Shown here piece by piece: positions 25,401-33,160 of a stretch of DNA of 33,674 nt. The stretch spans positions 1 to 33,674 of the forward strand of contig JAGYJL010000027.1 in assembly GCA_018402015.1 (NCBI GenBank), written 5' to 3'. Under the pieces are notes generated by a model that saw only the letters and a list, made by a program, of their open reading frames with translations, was not told where the DNA came from and made no database searches. Both the position numbers and the translations under genes were made by a program. Each line of letters starts with the position of its first letter. The first letter of the stretch is position 1. The stretch is from Flavobacteriales bacterium (GTDB lineage Bacteria > Bacteroidota > Bacteroidia > UBA10329).

Positions 25401-25838
25401 ACGTTCTACCTGTATGATTCTGAAGATGACGGTCTCTCCTACTGGGCATGGCCGAATCAAGGAAGTGGCTATTGTCGTCTTAAGCAGAATGGAGGCGGTT
25501 ATTACGAGTCGTTCGATTCTGAATTCGGACGTCAGATAACCCACGGTTTCTCTGTTGGAGTCATATCGAATGTGCACGAGACAGATGACGAGCGCATCAT
25601 TGATGTTTATCCAAATCCGAACGAAGGTTCATTTACGCTTGAGTTGGCCGGAATGCCAGGTGAATTCGTGGTATCTGTTGTAAATGCAATGGGACAGTTG
25701 GTTGACGTGCGCACCTTGAACATAAGTGATTTCCATACAGAACGCTACGATATGAACCGTTCTGAAAGCGGCATGTATTTCGTGCGTATTGTTGGAGAGA
25801 ACATCAACGAAACCCGAAGAATCATTGTAAAGCAGTAG
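22404..25838 (+). CDS. PNGase F-related T9SS protein with inserted LamG-like domain
   Basis: This is a 1144-residue protein with a signal peptide of about 18 residues (ending TFAQ). An N-terminal block (about 25-90) holds KVLMYYTLKCD and CGEWDYLTY, as in PNGase F-related proteins. Residues about 272-465 form a LamG/concanavalin-like beta-sandwich (YMELPLSGTDFGDEITVSFW, GNWVHWAFTKN, GKMDEFRVWN, LVAYYDFDQ). The PNGase F-type C-terminal domain follows at about 700-830: TGHGHNTSN, CCEWKDNTHFLRVNG, CALNPVYPQGGTWPG, GWCPGDVV. A later domain (about 950-1050) precedes the T9SS type A tail (DVYPNPNEGSF to IIVKQ, about 1070-1144). PNGase F cleaves N-glycans from glycoproteins; activity here is unproven. 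The array just upstream may affect its leader. Confidence 0.85.
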   Translation: MHRILLALTVLIATNTFAQDTTWIQTLDFNDITKRRDWYQFPDGSEEYRKVLMYYTLKCDAATTQDGYDCGEWDYLTYSFVYDHTGMMDSVQYNHPQYLYGGQNLDSLWYTTDPQFNIVEGYEYFTVVDNVNSESGYTVGGVTGSSNQPLGGFSRARSQYIWTAAELTNAGMSAGDIHRLAVQLTDYQTDLGRLTISMKNTSTAVPTGFEPGASVVYDQTTPFANGANTYNLDLLNAFTWDGTSNILVEFSYAMDASTNLNQVSFFTTEDTSGVYANGMDNAAVFENGKYMELPLSGTDFGDEITVSFWSYGNTDIQPANSYAFEAVNSSNQRVLNVHLPWSNSRIYWDAGEGSGYDRIDKAATTAEFEGNWVHWAFTKNAATGSMKIYKNGSLWHSGTDLNRTIGEIDRFFVGRAFGGATSHNGKMDEFRVWNVELDAATIAAWKDRRVDNSHPNYTDLVAYYDFDQEDHAITDRSGNGNTPILIGAPSIVSKSNEAYLLDATLTSDRPLLTFIQGDYDTHLDSNLVAVPEPISPLTITQYEVNGNGIQAVGATLAYAGETYTFHPDGTIDTMDVAVDQVSYNDTLWFYEEPFEVIDRYEIARYITPYGIGLSLGEQGFTWIYDVTDYASLLQDSVDIENGNQQELIDVKFAFIHGTPMAEVKELTRPWGASGSKSYGNLDDDIVLSAVDVDVHPEAEHFKMKTRLTGHGHNTSNANGAYPHCCEWKDNTHFLRVNGAQHASWHIWQTHECALNPVYPQGGTWPGAREGWCPGDVVKDNEFMITERVSGSTVNLDYDITPVPSNNPGMAGGNYIVAMHLLQYGAASNSLDAEVYEVLSPTSWEYRSRTNPFCDDAKIMIRNAGETTLTSLKISYMVEGGSPLTYDWTGELEFMEMEEVTLPIDDPAFWQGNETWKFIATVSAPNGGTDQYAGNDTYISTFEMPEVYEGNFIVQYKTNNFPDENYWEIRDINDNVVAERTNSDPNTTYRDTLDLPYGCYTFYLYDSEDDGLSYWAWPNQGSGYCRLKQNGGGYYESFDSEFGRQITHGFSVGVISNVHETDDERIIDVYPNPNEGSFTLELAGMPGEFVVSVVNAMGQLVDVRTLNISDFHTERYDMNRSESGMYFVRIVGENINETRRIIVKQ

Positions 25839-25857
25839 AGCTGATTCAGCTGCTTTT
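25839..25857. terminator. Possible short hairpin terminator between convergent genes
   Basis: AGCTGA (25839-25844), a single T, then TCAGCT (25846-25851), followed by GCTTTTC. It starts immediately after the stop of the PNGase-like gene and faces the convergent formyltransferase gene. The stem is short and the T run weak. Confidence 0.35.
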
Positions 25858-25863
25858 CAGAGG

Positions 25864-26664
25864 CTATGCCCTACTTGCGGCAAGCCGAGTGTATAATTTG
25901 ATGAGCTTCTCTTCGGTTATGTCTCTGTTCCGATAGTTAGGCGTAGTACTTCGCGACATTGGTTTTGAGCTGGTTTTTCCATCGAGGAACAAGCGAACCA
26001 CCTTAGCATAGTTCTCAAACATGGAGATTGTATTCGTAGCTCGCAGATCATGTGGTTCCGGAAACTGTCCAATCTGCTGTTTTACTTGCAATAACAGGTT
26101 TCCGTAATGTGCTGCATTATCGTAGGTGTAGAACGTTATTCCCACAGTATCATAGCTGTGGTTGTAACACTGCCAGAACTCCGACTTTGCCCCACGATAC
26201 TCTGGAAGCACAGAGAAATGAACGTTGATGGTGCCTAATTCCGGAATTGAGACCAGCCTAGGCGAAATAACAGGAGAGCCGATTACAGCGCAAATTTTCG
26301 GGTTTGCCTTCTTAATAGCTGTAACTATGGTTGCTTCGTTCAGACTTGGCGTTTCCAAAAACTCCACATTCAACTGCTGCTGCTTTAACTTGATCGTACT
26401 CAAATAATCATCTATTCTTGTTCTGGCCTTTGCCTTGGCTTCCAGTTCAAACTTCAAAGCCTTTCGTTTATCGGAACTAAGGAAAAGATGCCTCAATCGT
26501 GCCAATCCAGAATTATTCGCAAAGCCAGATTTCTCAGAATCGCTTGCTACAGATGAACCTGAAGTCTCTAAAACAACCAACGGAACCTCAATGCCATCGC
26601 CAGTCAGCAAATGCACTAAAGCTTCGGCAAAATCGAGCTTATTACTTATCACAACAACACTCAT
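25864..26664 (-). CDS. Formyltransferase-fold protein (methionyl-tRNA/sugar formyltransferase-like)
   Basis: This is a 266-residue protein from ATG 26664. That start is preferred over GTG 26700 because it opens directly with the Rossmann strand SVVVISNKLDFAEALVHLL. The formyl-transferase block is clear: CAVIGSPVISP, then INVHFSVLPEYRGAKS with Asn147 and His149, followed by GITFYTYDNAAHYGNLLLQ. In GART and Fmt enzymes the last block holds a catalytic Asp (LDxG); here that place is His186 with one extra residue. Asn and His of the triad are kept, Asp is not. There is no C-terminal tRNA-binding domain of the usual Fmt type, so this is not the housekeeping Fmt. It could formylate a sugar-nucleotide or another amine, or be inactive. 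It is divergent from the subtilase gene. Confidence 0.75.
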   Translation of the reverse strand: MSVVVISNKLDFAEALVHLLTGDGIEVPLVVLETSGSSVASDSEKSGFANNSGLARLRHLFLSSDKRKALKFELEAKAKARTRIDDYLSTIKLKQQQLNVEFLETPSLNEATIVTAIKKANPKICAVIGSPVISPRLVSIPELGTINVHFSVLPEYRGAKSEFWQCYNHSYDTVGITFYTYDNAAHYGNLLLQVKQQIGQFPEPHDLRATNTISMFENYAKVVRLFLDGKTSSKPMSRSTTPNYRNRDITEEKLIKLYTRLAASRA

Positions 26665-26753
26665 TCGATGGTTGAAATTAGCAAATACACCCTGCGGCAC
26701 AACCCAAATGGCCAGTCAACATCTAGCTTTCTTAGTTTTATGGATTCTTAATC

Positions 26754-28757
26754 ATGAATATGAATCGATTTACCTCCGTCTTTCTCCTGGTTTTCGGACT
26801 GCTATCCTCTCAAGTTCAGGCACAGATAAGTGCCCGATTGCTGAGTGAAATGGAACAATATCCCAACCGTCATCACACGGTACGAATTGAGTTTGTTGAA
26901 AATGTGGATTGCTATGCACTGAATCATGAATTCAAACAGCAACGACTTGATGTGAATGAACGGCCTAAGGTTGTGATAGCGCAATTGCAGCAGCAAGCTG
27001 CCATTTCTCAAACACCGGTTATGAACCTCTTACATGGTGATCTGGCTGATGATGTGAGTTACATCAAGCCGTTTTGGATAGTCAACACCATTCTACTAAA
27101 GGCTAATTCGGAAGCGATACAAACACTGAGTGAAGTAAGTACCGTTTCGTTAATAGATCTAGAGAATTCTGATATCATTCCGCATGATGAGGTCATTCGG
27201 GGTGAAACCTCCAACGACCGTTCTCCAAATGGGGTAGAACCTGGTCTGATTGCCATTAACGCACCTGCAATGTGGGCGCTGGGATATACAGGACGAGGTA
27301 GGTTGGTGTATGACTACGACACGGGAGTTTGGCCAACGCACCCAGCGTTTGCCGATCGTTTTCTGGCACATCGTTACCCGATGGAGCAATGCTGGACGGG
27401 CTTTTTCAGCGATATCCCGAATGGGAATATCAGCGATCATGGAACGCATACCTTAGGAACCATGGCCGGTCTGGTTGAGGAAACCAATGATACGCTCGGA
27501 GTAGCATTCGGTGCTTACTGGATTGCCAACGACTTTGTGACGAGTACGGTTGAAGCCTTACCTCCACTCGCTGCCATGATGGGAGCGTTTGAATGGGCGC
27601 TGAATCCTGATGGCGACATCAACACTACCGAAGACATTCCTGACGTGATCAATAACAGCTGGCGATGGAGAGATGATCCAGATACCGTTCAATGCGCGGG
27701 AATGGTAGTTAACCTGATGAATGCCATTGAAGCTGCAGGTATTGCCAATATCTTCTCTGGAGGAAACTCTGGCCCTGATAACACAACTGTCAATGCCCCA
27801 CAACGCATCAATACATCGGAAGTGAATACATTTTCTGTTGGAAGCGTAAACGGGAACGGAAGTTTCCCCTATCCTATCAGCAATTTCTCTACTCGCGGAC
27901 CGCTACAATGTCCGAGTGGCGGTAATCTATCGTTGGAGATCCATCCAGAAGTTGTTGCTCCGGGTCAGAATGTACGTTCTGCTTGGGGTACGGACGATTA
28001 CAACACGATATCAGGCACCAGTATGGCCGCTCCTCATGTTTCGGGCGCCATTCTTCTATTGAAAGAAGCCTTTCCATATTTATCTGGTGAAGAACTGATG
28101 TGGGCCTTGTATCAGACCGCAGTTGATCTAGGAGATGCTGGAGAAGACAATGTTTTTGGAATGGGCATTATTGATGTTCACGCAGCTTATCTTCAACTGG
28201 CGCAGACCAACACGCCTGTTGATCCGACTTCCGTTCCGTGGGATCTTGAGATAACTTCTGCCACCACTCCAACCGATAACGGTATTACTTGCGAGAACTC
28301 TTTTTCCACCACCGTTTCTTTCAAAAACCGCGGAGATAATACCATTACCTCTGTTCTATTCCAATACGACATTAACGGTAATGGAAGCCAATCGGCCACA
28401 TGGAACGGAAACCTAGCTGCGGGCGAAGTGACAACGTTCACCCTTCCAACCATTTCAACCACTGAATACGGTACTATCGGATTCAATATTCTTGCTTCAA
28501 TTGTTGGCGAACCCAATGAGTACGACCATTACAACAATCGTTGGAGAATGAATTTCAATAGACGCGAACCGAGAACACTTCCGTTCACAGATGATTTTGA
28601 CAATGGATTCGAACTGAACGATTGGCTTACAAAAAACGATGATGGAAGCGCAACGTGGGAGACGGTTTCGACCGCAGGCTTGCCATGGAACAGTCATTCA
28701 GCTTCTGTTCAACTTTACAGTTACAACCCGCGCCTCAACCAGCCCCGAGACAGTTGA
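26754..28757 (+). CDS. Subtilisin-family (S8) exported protease, main intact part
   Basis: The protein starts at ATG 26754 with a signal peptide of about 24 residues (ending VQAQ). A propeptide-like region runs to about residue 160. The peptidase S8 triad is complete: Asp189 in VYDYDTGV, His229 in SDHGTHTLG, Ser423 in SGTSMAAPHVSG, with the oxyanion Asn338 in FSGGNSGP. After the catalytic domain (about 165-475) comes a beta-sandwich (CENSFSTTVSFKNRG) and a further domain beginning FTDDFDNGFELNDW. The open frame stops artificially at 28757; coherent protein sequence continues in other frames to 29380. It is likely a T9SS-exported protease acting at or outside the cell surface. It is divergent from the formyltransferase-like gene (89 bases). 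Confidence 0.9.
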   Translation: MNMNRFTSVFLLVFGLLSSQVQAQISARLLSEMEQYPNRHHTVRIEFVENVDCYALNHEFKQQRLDVNERPKVVIAQLQQQAAISQTPVMNLLHGDLADDVSYIKPFWIVNTILLKANSEAIQTLSEVSTVSLIDLENSDIIPHDEVIRGETSNDRSPNGVEPGLIAINAPAMWALGYTGRGRLVYDYDTGVWPTHPAFADRFLAHRYPMEQCWTGFFSDIPNGNISDHGTHTLGTMAGLVEETNDTLGVAFGAYWIANDFVTSTVEALPPLAAMMGAFEWALNPDGDINTTEDIPDVINNSWRWRDDPDTVQCAGMVVNLMNAIEAAGIANIFSGGNSGPDNTTVNAPQRINTSEVNTFSVGSVNGNGSFPYPISNFSTRGPLQCPSGGNLSLEIHPEVVAPGQNVRSAWGTDDYNTISGTSMAAPHVSGAILLLKEAFPYLSGEELMWALYQTAVDLGDAGEDNVFGMGIIDVHAAYLQLAQTNTPVDPTSVPWDLEITSATTPTDNGITCENSFSTTVSFKNRGDNTITSVLFQYDINGNGSQSATWNGNLAAGEVTTFTLPTISTTEYGTIGFNILASIVGEPNEYDHYNNRWRMNFNRREPRTLPFTDDFDNGFELNDWLTKNDDGSATWETVSTAGLPWNSHSASVQLYSYNPRLNQPRDS

Positions 28758-29380
28758 TCAGGTCCGCTGCTGAAGTCTACCACAAATGAACCTGTTTGGT
28801 TACTGTTTGATGTGGCGTATCAGGTTCGATGCCAGTGCCTCTATTCGCGATACGTTTCAGTGTGGTCTCTACAAATTGTGGACTTGATTTTGATGCCTTG
28901 GTTTATGATAAGTCTGGTGATGAACTGGGCACACGCGATACCAGCCAATCGAACTTTGTGCCTGAATTTGAATGGGATTGGAGACGCGTGATTCGGTTTG
29001 ATCGCTTTCGCCATTTGCTGGGTGAAGACATTCTGCTTCAATTTCAAACCATCAATCGTAAAGGGAATAATGTCTACATCGATAACCTGAAGGTGTTTAC
29101 AAAGGTAATTCCCGAACCAGCCGGCATAGAGGATTACTCATCGCTGATCGGATTGTTCCCAAATCCTACTTCTGGAAATCTGTTCGTCCGTGCCGAAGGA
29201 AGAAAATGTGCTATCCGATATCAGGGTATTTAACCTATTGGGCGAAGAATTGAATGTAATGATGGTAAAAAACAACTCTCAGTTCATTGTCATTACAAGG
29301 AATTTGAATGCAGGCATCTACTTATTGAATATTATGGTCAACGACCATCCGAGTGAGTGAAGAGGTTCGTAAAACTGTAA
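28758..29380 (+). pseudogene. C-terminal part of the S8 protease with T9SS tail, frameshifted
   Basis: Reading across frames from about 28740 gives SGPLLKSTTNEPVWLLFDVAY, RFDASASIRDTF, CGLDFDALVYDKSGDELG, EFEWDWRRVIRFDRF and GNNVYIDNLKVF. A T9SS type A domain follows (GLFPNPTSGNLF, IRVFNLLGEELN, LNAGIYLLNIMV), ending RFVKL at TAA 29378-29380. Breaks lie near 28740, 28830, 29205 and 29350. The longest intact frame is 28829-29233. The strong terminator directly after 29380 supports this as the real end of the gene. Confidence 0.75.
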
Positions 29381-29382
29381 AC

Positions 29383-29414
29383 AAAAAGGCCCGCTTTTCA
29401 GCGGGCCTTTTTTT
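29383..29414. terminator. Strong rho-independent terminator, bidirectional
   Basis: A perfect 12-bp stem AAAAAGGCCCGC (29383-29394) and GCGGGCCTTTTT (29401-29412) with loop TTTTCA, followed by two more T. The A run on the other side lets it serve both the S8 protease gene (plus) and the small gene at 29432-29702 (minus). It starts two bases after the restored stop of the protease. Confidence 0.95.
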
Positions 29415-29431
29415 CCATAAGCTTTTAATTA

Positions 29432-29702
29432 TCAGTGTGGTTGACTGCTATGATCGTGCTCTTCAGCCCCTTTCCTTCAGTACTTGCACTTGATGCTCCA
29501 TGTGCACACTTGGCTTTTTCTTCATGTACAGCTCTTCTTTGCTGCACTATCCTTAGAACAGCATGCTTTAGCAGCATCGGTGGCACAACTGTGCTTCTCC
29601 GTTTTAACTGTGGCATCCGCATCGGCTGCTTTTGTCTTATTGCCATTGATGTACCAACACCAACAAACAACATCATCAATAGTGTAAATGCAATGTTTTC
29701 AT
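29432..29702 (-). pseudogene. Small exported Cys/His-rich protein, frameshifted
   Basis: ATG 29702 gives MKTL and then a frame loss. Adding one G in the run near 29693 restores MKTLAFTLLMMLFVGVGTSMA, a signal peptide. Then comes a Lys/Ala-rich body with paired cysteines (KTEKHSCATDAAKACCSKD, AAKKSC, AKCAHG) and a His-rich end (EEHDHSSQPH) at TGA 29434-29432. The mature part would be about 70 residues with six Cys and several His. Similar short Cys-rich exported proteins occur in many Bacteroidota and may bind metal; no function is proven. Breaks again fall in short homopolymers (a GGGG run near 29470). Confidence 0.5.
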
Positions 29703-29713
29703 GATCGTTTGGT

Positions 29714-29806
29714 TTAATGAATAAGCCGAAGATACTCACATACCGTGCCTAAGGTTTCACTCAGCGGACAATCTTGATAAAAATCATGAAGATCGTGTTC
29801 AGTCAT
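29714..29806 (-). CDS. Possible 30-residue ORF overlapping the SPOR gene stop
   Basis: ATG 29806 lies inside the last codons of the upstream gene (AAGCATGACTGA), so translation could be coupled. The peptide MTEHDLHDFYQDCPLSETLG continues ten more residues to IH and a TAA. It is acidic with two Cys and resembles no family I know. It stands in an error-prone stretch, so it may be a fragment of a longer protein. Confidence 0.3.
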   Translation of the reverse strand: MTEHDLHDFYQDCPLSETLGTVCEYLRLIH

Positions 29807-30935
29807 GCTTTCGGATCAGGTATTGCCGGGCATCTTCCAAGGACACCTTTCTTCCTTCGCTGAAAGCTACAATGAACGCGTCTTGGAAACCCATTCGATG
29901 TAATTCGTCTCTTCTCTCCAAGGCATTTCCATAGCTCTTAAAATTGCCAACGGTAAGTAAGGTCAGGTCTTCCAGGTTCATTTCGCTGATGCTATCCACC
30001 ATCAGGTAAAAACGAGCCGACTCATCTGGCATCGATTCTTTGAAAGCAGCCAGCTGAATGCGGTATTCCACATCGCCTCGAATCTGAGATTTGGGCGATT
30101 TCTGGTCGAGCGCCACCACTTCCAACGGGTAGCGATCTTCGTCTGTAATGTTCACAATAAAGGCATCCACGTATCCTTCAGACTTTACTACATCGAGCAT
30201 TTTCTGTGCTTGCGATCGGAATACGAAATTGCCGATAACATACCGGTAAACGCCATGCATGTCTACATACACCTCCACGTTCTTTAGTCCATCGAATTTG
30301 CGGGTCATTTGTGGTTCTAGCAATGCAGCTACCTGTACTCCATATAATGTAGAATAGGTTGAATATTTGTGAGGTTGTGTTTTAACGCGCAGGTCAGGTT
30401 TTACCAATCTATCTGGTACTTCCAATAATTGCAAGGTTGGCTCCTTGCACAGATTGGCCCACTTGCGGCCGTCTATCAGATAGTATTCATCTTCTTTCAA
30501 GAACTCTTGATCTTTCTCAAATACCTGTTCCAATCGGACAAGACTTTGCTTGGCCTTTTCGCAGTCTCCCATTCGGCAGTAAGCAAGGATCATGTAATAG
30601 AACAGATGCTCGGGCGGCCCTACTCCTGGATTATCCCAAAGCTCGGCAAAATGAGAATCGGCCACTTCTAGCAAGCGCGCCACACGTTTGGCATCTTTTC
30701 CTACAATTATCAGAGACACTCCCAACAGATAATTCACATTCGGATCAAGTGTGTCTTTGATGTAAAGCTCCTCCAGAATATCGATGGAGCGACCTGCATT
30801 GTGTTTAGCAATGTATAAACGCGCTTGATCGAAGGAGTTCCAGAATGCTTGATCTTTCTGATTCTGAGCACAAACAATGTCAGTTCCAAATACGATCTGG
30901 AGGATGATAACTGAGATCAGGGAAATGTACTTCAT
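29799..30935 (-). CDS. Exported TPR-like protein with two SPOR-like repeats
   Basis: This is a 378-residue protein with a signal peptide of about 23 residues (IVCAQ). Residues about 30-170 are helical and TPR-like (ARLYIAKHNAGRSIDILEELYI, HLFYYMILAYCRMGDCEKAKQSL). Two SPOR-type units follow: about 198-262 (YGVQVAALLE to AFIVNI) and about 290-355 (YRIQLAAFKE to AFIVAF). Both show the pattern Y-x-(V/I)-Q-(V/L)-A-A at the start and a G-(N/x)-F-x-(S/x) turn before the last helix (VIGNFVFRSQAQ, TVGNFKSYGNAL). SPOR domains bind denuded peptidoglycan in known cases, so a periplasmic cell-wall role is possible. It is downstream of the prolyl oligopeptidase gene on the same strand. Confidence 0.75.
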   Translation of the reverse strand: MKYISLISVIILQIVFGTDIVCAQNQKDQAFWNSFDQARLYIAKHNAGRSIDILEELYIKDTLDPNVNYLLGVSLIIVGKDAKRVARLLEVADSHFAELWDNPGVGPPEHLFYYMILAYCRMGDCEKAKQSLVRLEQVFEKDQEFLKEDEYYLIDGRKWANLCKEPTLQLLEVPDRLVKPDLRVKTQPHKYSTYSTLYGVQVAALLEPQMTRKFDGLKNVEVYVDMHGVYRYVIGNFVFRSQAQKMLDVVKSEGYVDAFIVNITDEDRYPLEVVALDQKSPKSQIRGDVEYRIQLAAFKESMPDESARFYLMVDSISEMNLEDLTLLTVGNFKSYGNALERRDELHRMGFQDAFIVAFSEGRKVSLEDARQYLIRKHD

Positions 30936-31027
30936 GCAGAAGATGAATTCCTTCTCAATTTAGCTCTGTTGCATCTCTATTCAACAGCTTCGAATAAAAT
31001 GCTTTCAAGACCTTAATGTGAATAACC

Positions 31028-33127
31028 TCACTCGATCTTCACCCCCAAGTGCTCAAACACAAAAGCCCACACATCGGCACTTTCGTCTATGGTTTTGGAT
31101 AGCGGTTTTCCTGCACCGTGTCCTGCATCAACATCAACACGGATCATTACTGGTAGGTCTCCGGTGTGTTTGTCCTGCAACTCCGAAATGAACTTGAACG
31201 AGTGTGCTGGTACTACTCTATCATCATGATCGGCCGTAGTTACCAACGTGGCGGGATAAGCCTGTGATTTTACATTATGCAAAGGTGAATATGCTTGCAA
31301 TGCATTGAACTCATCCTTGTTATCGCTAGAGCCGTAATCTCCTGTCCAGGCCCAACCAATAGTAAACTTATGAAAGCGAAGCATGTCTTGCACCCCAACC
31401 GCGGGCAAGCATACTTTGTAGAGGTCGGGCCTTTGGGTCATGCAAGCTCCTACAAGCAATCCGCCATTACTTCTGCCAGAAATGGCCAGCTTATCTGAAC
31501 TTGTATATTTCTCTTTGATGAGGTACTCTGCTCCCGAGATGAAATCATCGAACACATTCTGCTTTTTGAGCTTAGTGCCGGCCTCGTGCCATTCTTCGCC
31601 ATACTCACCACCTCCACGCATGTTGGCCTGTGCGTAAATGCCGCCATTTTCCAGGAAAACCAACCTATCTGCACTGAAGCTAGGCGTAACGCTAATGTTA
31701 AAACCTCCATATCCATATAACAGACATGGATTGTTTCCGTCCAATTCCAAGCCTTTTCTGTGCACAATGAACATGGGTATCTTGGTTCCATCCTTACTTG
31801 GATAGAACACTTGCTTCACTTCATATTCAGAGGCATCGAAATCGATGGCCGGTGCTTTGAAGACCTCAGATTCACCTGATCTCATATCATACTTGAATAT
31901 CGTTGTAGGATACGTGTAAGAAGTGAATGAATAGAAGGCAGTATTGCTTTCGCGACTTCCACTGAAGCCTGTGCTTCCTTTTGTAGGCAACTCAACCGAA
32001 CGGAGAAATGTTCCATCAAGCTCATGAATGTTGATCTGAGAAGCAACGTCTTTCAAATAAGAACACACCAATTTGCCTCCGGCCAATTGTACTCCTTCCA
32101 ATACCTCTACTTTCTGTGGTATCAGCTCGATCCAATTTTCGGGCTGCGGGTTCTTTACATCAATGCTTACTACACGATAATTTGGAGCACCGTTATTGGT
32201 GTTGGCCAATAGCTTTCCATCAACATGATCGAGAAGTCCGTACTCGTGATCGAAACCTTCGGCTATTTGTGTAAAACCCTCAGCTCCATCTGCCTTGTAA
32301 TACAACTGTACACCACTTGTAGACTGCGATTCGAAGATCACCACAGCGTCTTCTGAATAAGGAGTCCACGCGTAGTAATTACGCAGAGGCTCGCTCTCGT
32401 TCCAATAAATGAGTTCGTCCTCGGCCTGAGACGTACCCAATTCGTGATAATACACTTTATGGAATTCGTTCTTACCGGAGTATGCCTTACCTTCTTCTGG
32501 TGCATCATATCTGCTATAAAAGAATCCGTTTCCTTTCCATGAAACACCAGAGAATTTCACCCATTTGATCACTTCATTCAATTCCTCTCCCGAATTCAGG
32601 TCAAGTATGTGAATCTCATTCCAATCAGATCCAGAGGCAGATAACTGATATGCCATGAATTGACCGTTTTTAGAAACGGACGTTCCACCGAGAGCTACAG
32701 TACCATCTTCGGAAAGCGTGTTGGGGTCAATCAGCACTCTGGGTTCTCCGTTCAGCGAATCTTGAACGTAAAACACGCTCTGGTTCTGCATACCATCATT
32801 CTTATAGAAGAAGAATTTGCCACCTTTTTGGAATGGTGTTCCGAAACGCTCGTAGTTATAAAGTTTTTCTAGCCTAGAATGGATCTTTGCCCTCTGAGGC
32901 AGCGTGCTCAGATATCCGAAAGTGAGTTCGTTCTGGCGCTTTACCCAATCTGCAGTCTCTTCAGAATTATCATCTTCCAACCATCTGTATGGGTCAGCGA
33001 TCTTAGTTCCGAAATAATCGTCAATAACGGTGCTGTCTTTTCTGGTTTCGGGATATGTGAAAGCGGGCTTTTCAATTTTTTCGCAGGCCATAGAAGCCAA
33101 GAGTAAGAGTGGTAAATAGCGTTTCAT
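31028..33127 (-). CDS. Prolyl oligopeptidase (S9A), probable lipoprotein
   Basis: This 699-residue protein is full length for the S9A family. The N-terminus LLLLASMAC suggests lipoprotein anchoring at Cys15, though SMAC is a weak lipobox. The N-terminal family motif DPYRWLEDD lies at 45-53, and the seven-bladed propeller fills about 80-430. The catalytic domain shows YGYGGFN (471-477), GRSNGGLL with Ser553, TADHDDRVVP with Asp635 and AGHGAGK with His670, matching the porcine enzyme's triad. It cleaves small peptides after proline. A periplasmic or surface-exposed lipoprotein location fits use of peptides released by proteases such as the nearby subtilase; this link is an inference. The gene is followed by the SPOR gene and preceded by the haloperoxidase-like gene, both on the same strand. 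Confidence 0.95.
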   Translation of the reverse strand: MKRYLPLLLLASMACEKIEKPAFTYPETRKDSTVIDDYFGTKIADPYRWLEDDNSEETADWVKRQNELTFGYLSTLPQRAKIHSRLEKLYNYERFGTPFQKGGKFFFYKNDGMQNQSVFYVQDSLNGEPRVLIDPNTLSEDGTVALGGTSVSKNGQFMAYQLSASGSDWNEIHILDLNSGEELNEVIKWVKFSGVSWKGNGFFYSRYDAPEEGKAYSGKNEFHKVYYHELGTSQAEDELIYWNESEPLRNYYAWTPYSEDAVVIFESQSTSGVQLYYKADGAEGFTQIAEGFDHEYGLLDHVDGKLLANTNNGAPNYRVVSIDVKNPQPENWIELIPQKVEVLEGVQLAGGKLVCSYLKDVASQINIHELDGTFLRSVELPTKGSTGFSGSRESNTAFYSFTSYTYPTTIFKYDMRSGESEVFKAPAIDFDASEYEVKQVFYPSKDGTKIPMFIVHRKGLELDGNNPCLLYGYGGFNISVTPSFSADRLVFLENGGIYAQANMRGGGEYGEEWHEAGTKLKKQNVFDDFISGAEYLIKEKYTSSDKLAISGRSNGGLLVGACMTQRPDLYKVCLPAVGVQDMLRFHKFTIGWAWTGDYGSSDNKDEFNALQAYSPLHNVKSQAYPATLVTTADHDDRVVPAHSFKFISELQDKHTGDLPVMIRVDVDAGHGAGKPLSKTIDESADVWAFVFEHLGVKIE

Positions 33128-33160
33128 ACAAATTGGAATATGCCCGAAAGGTATCGAAAC

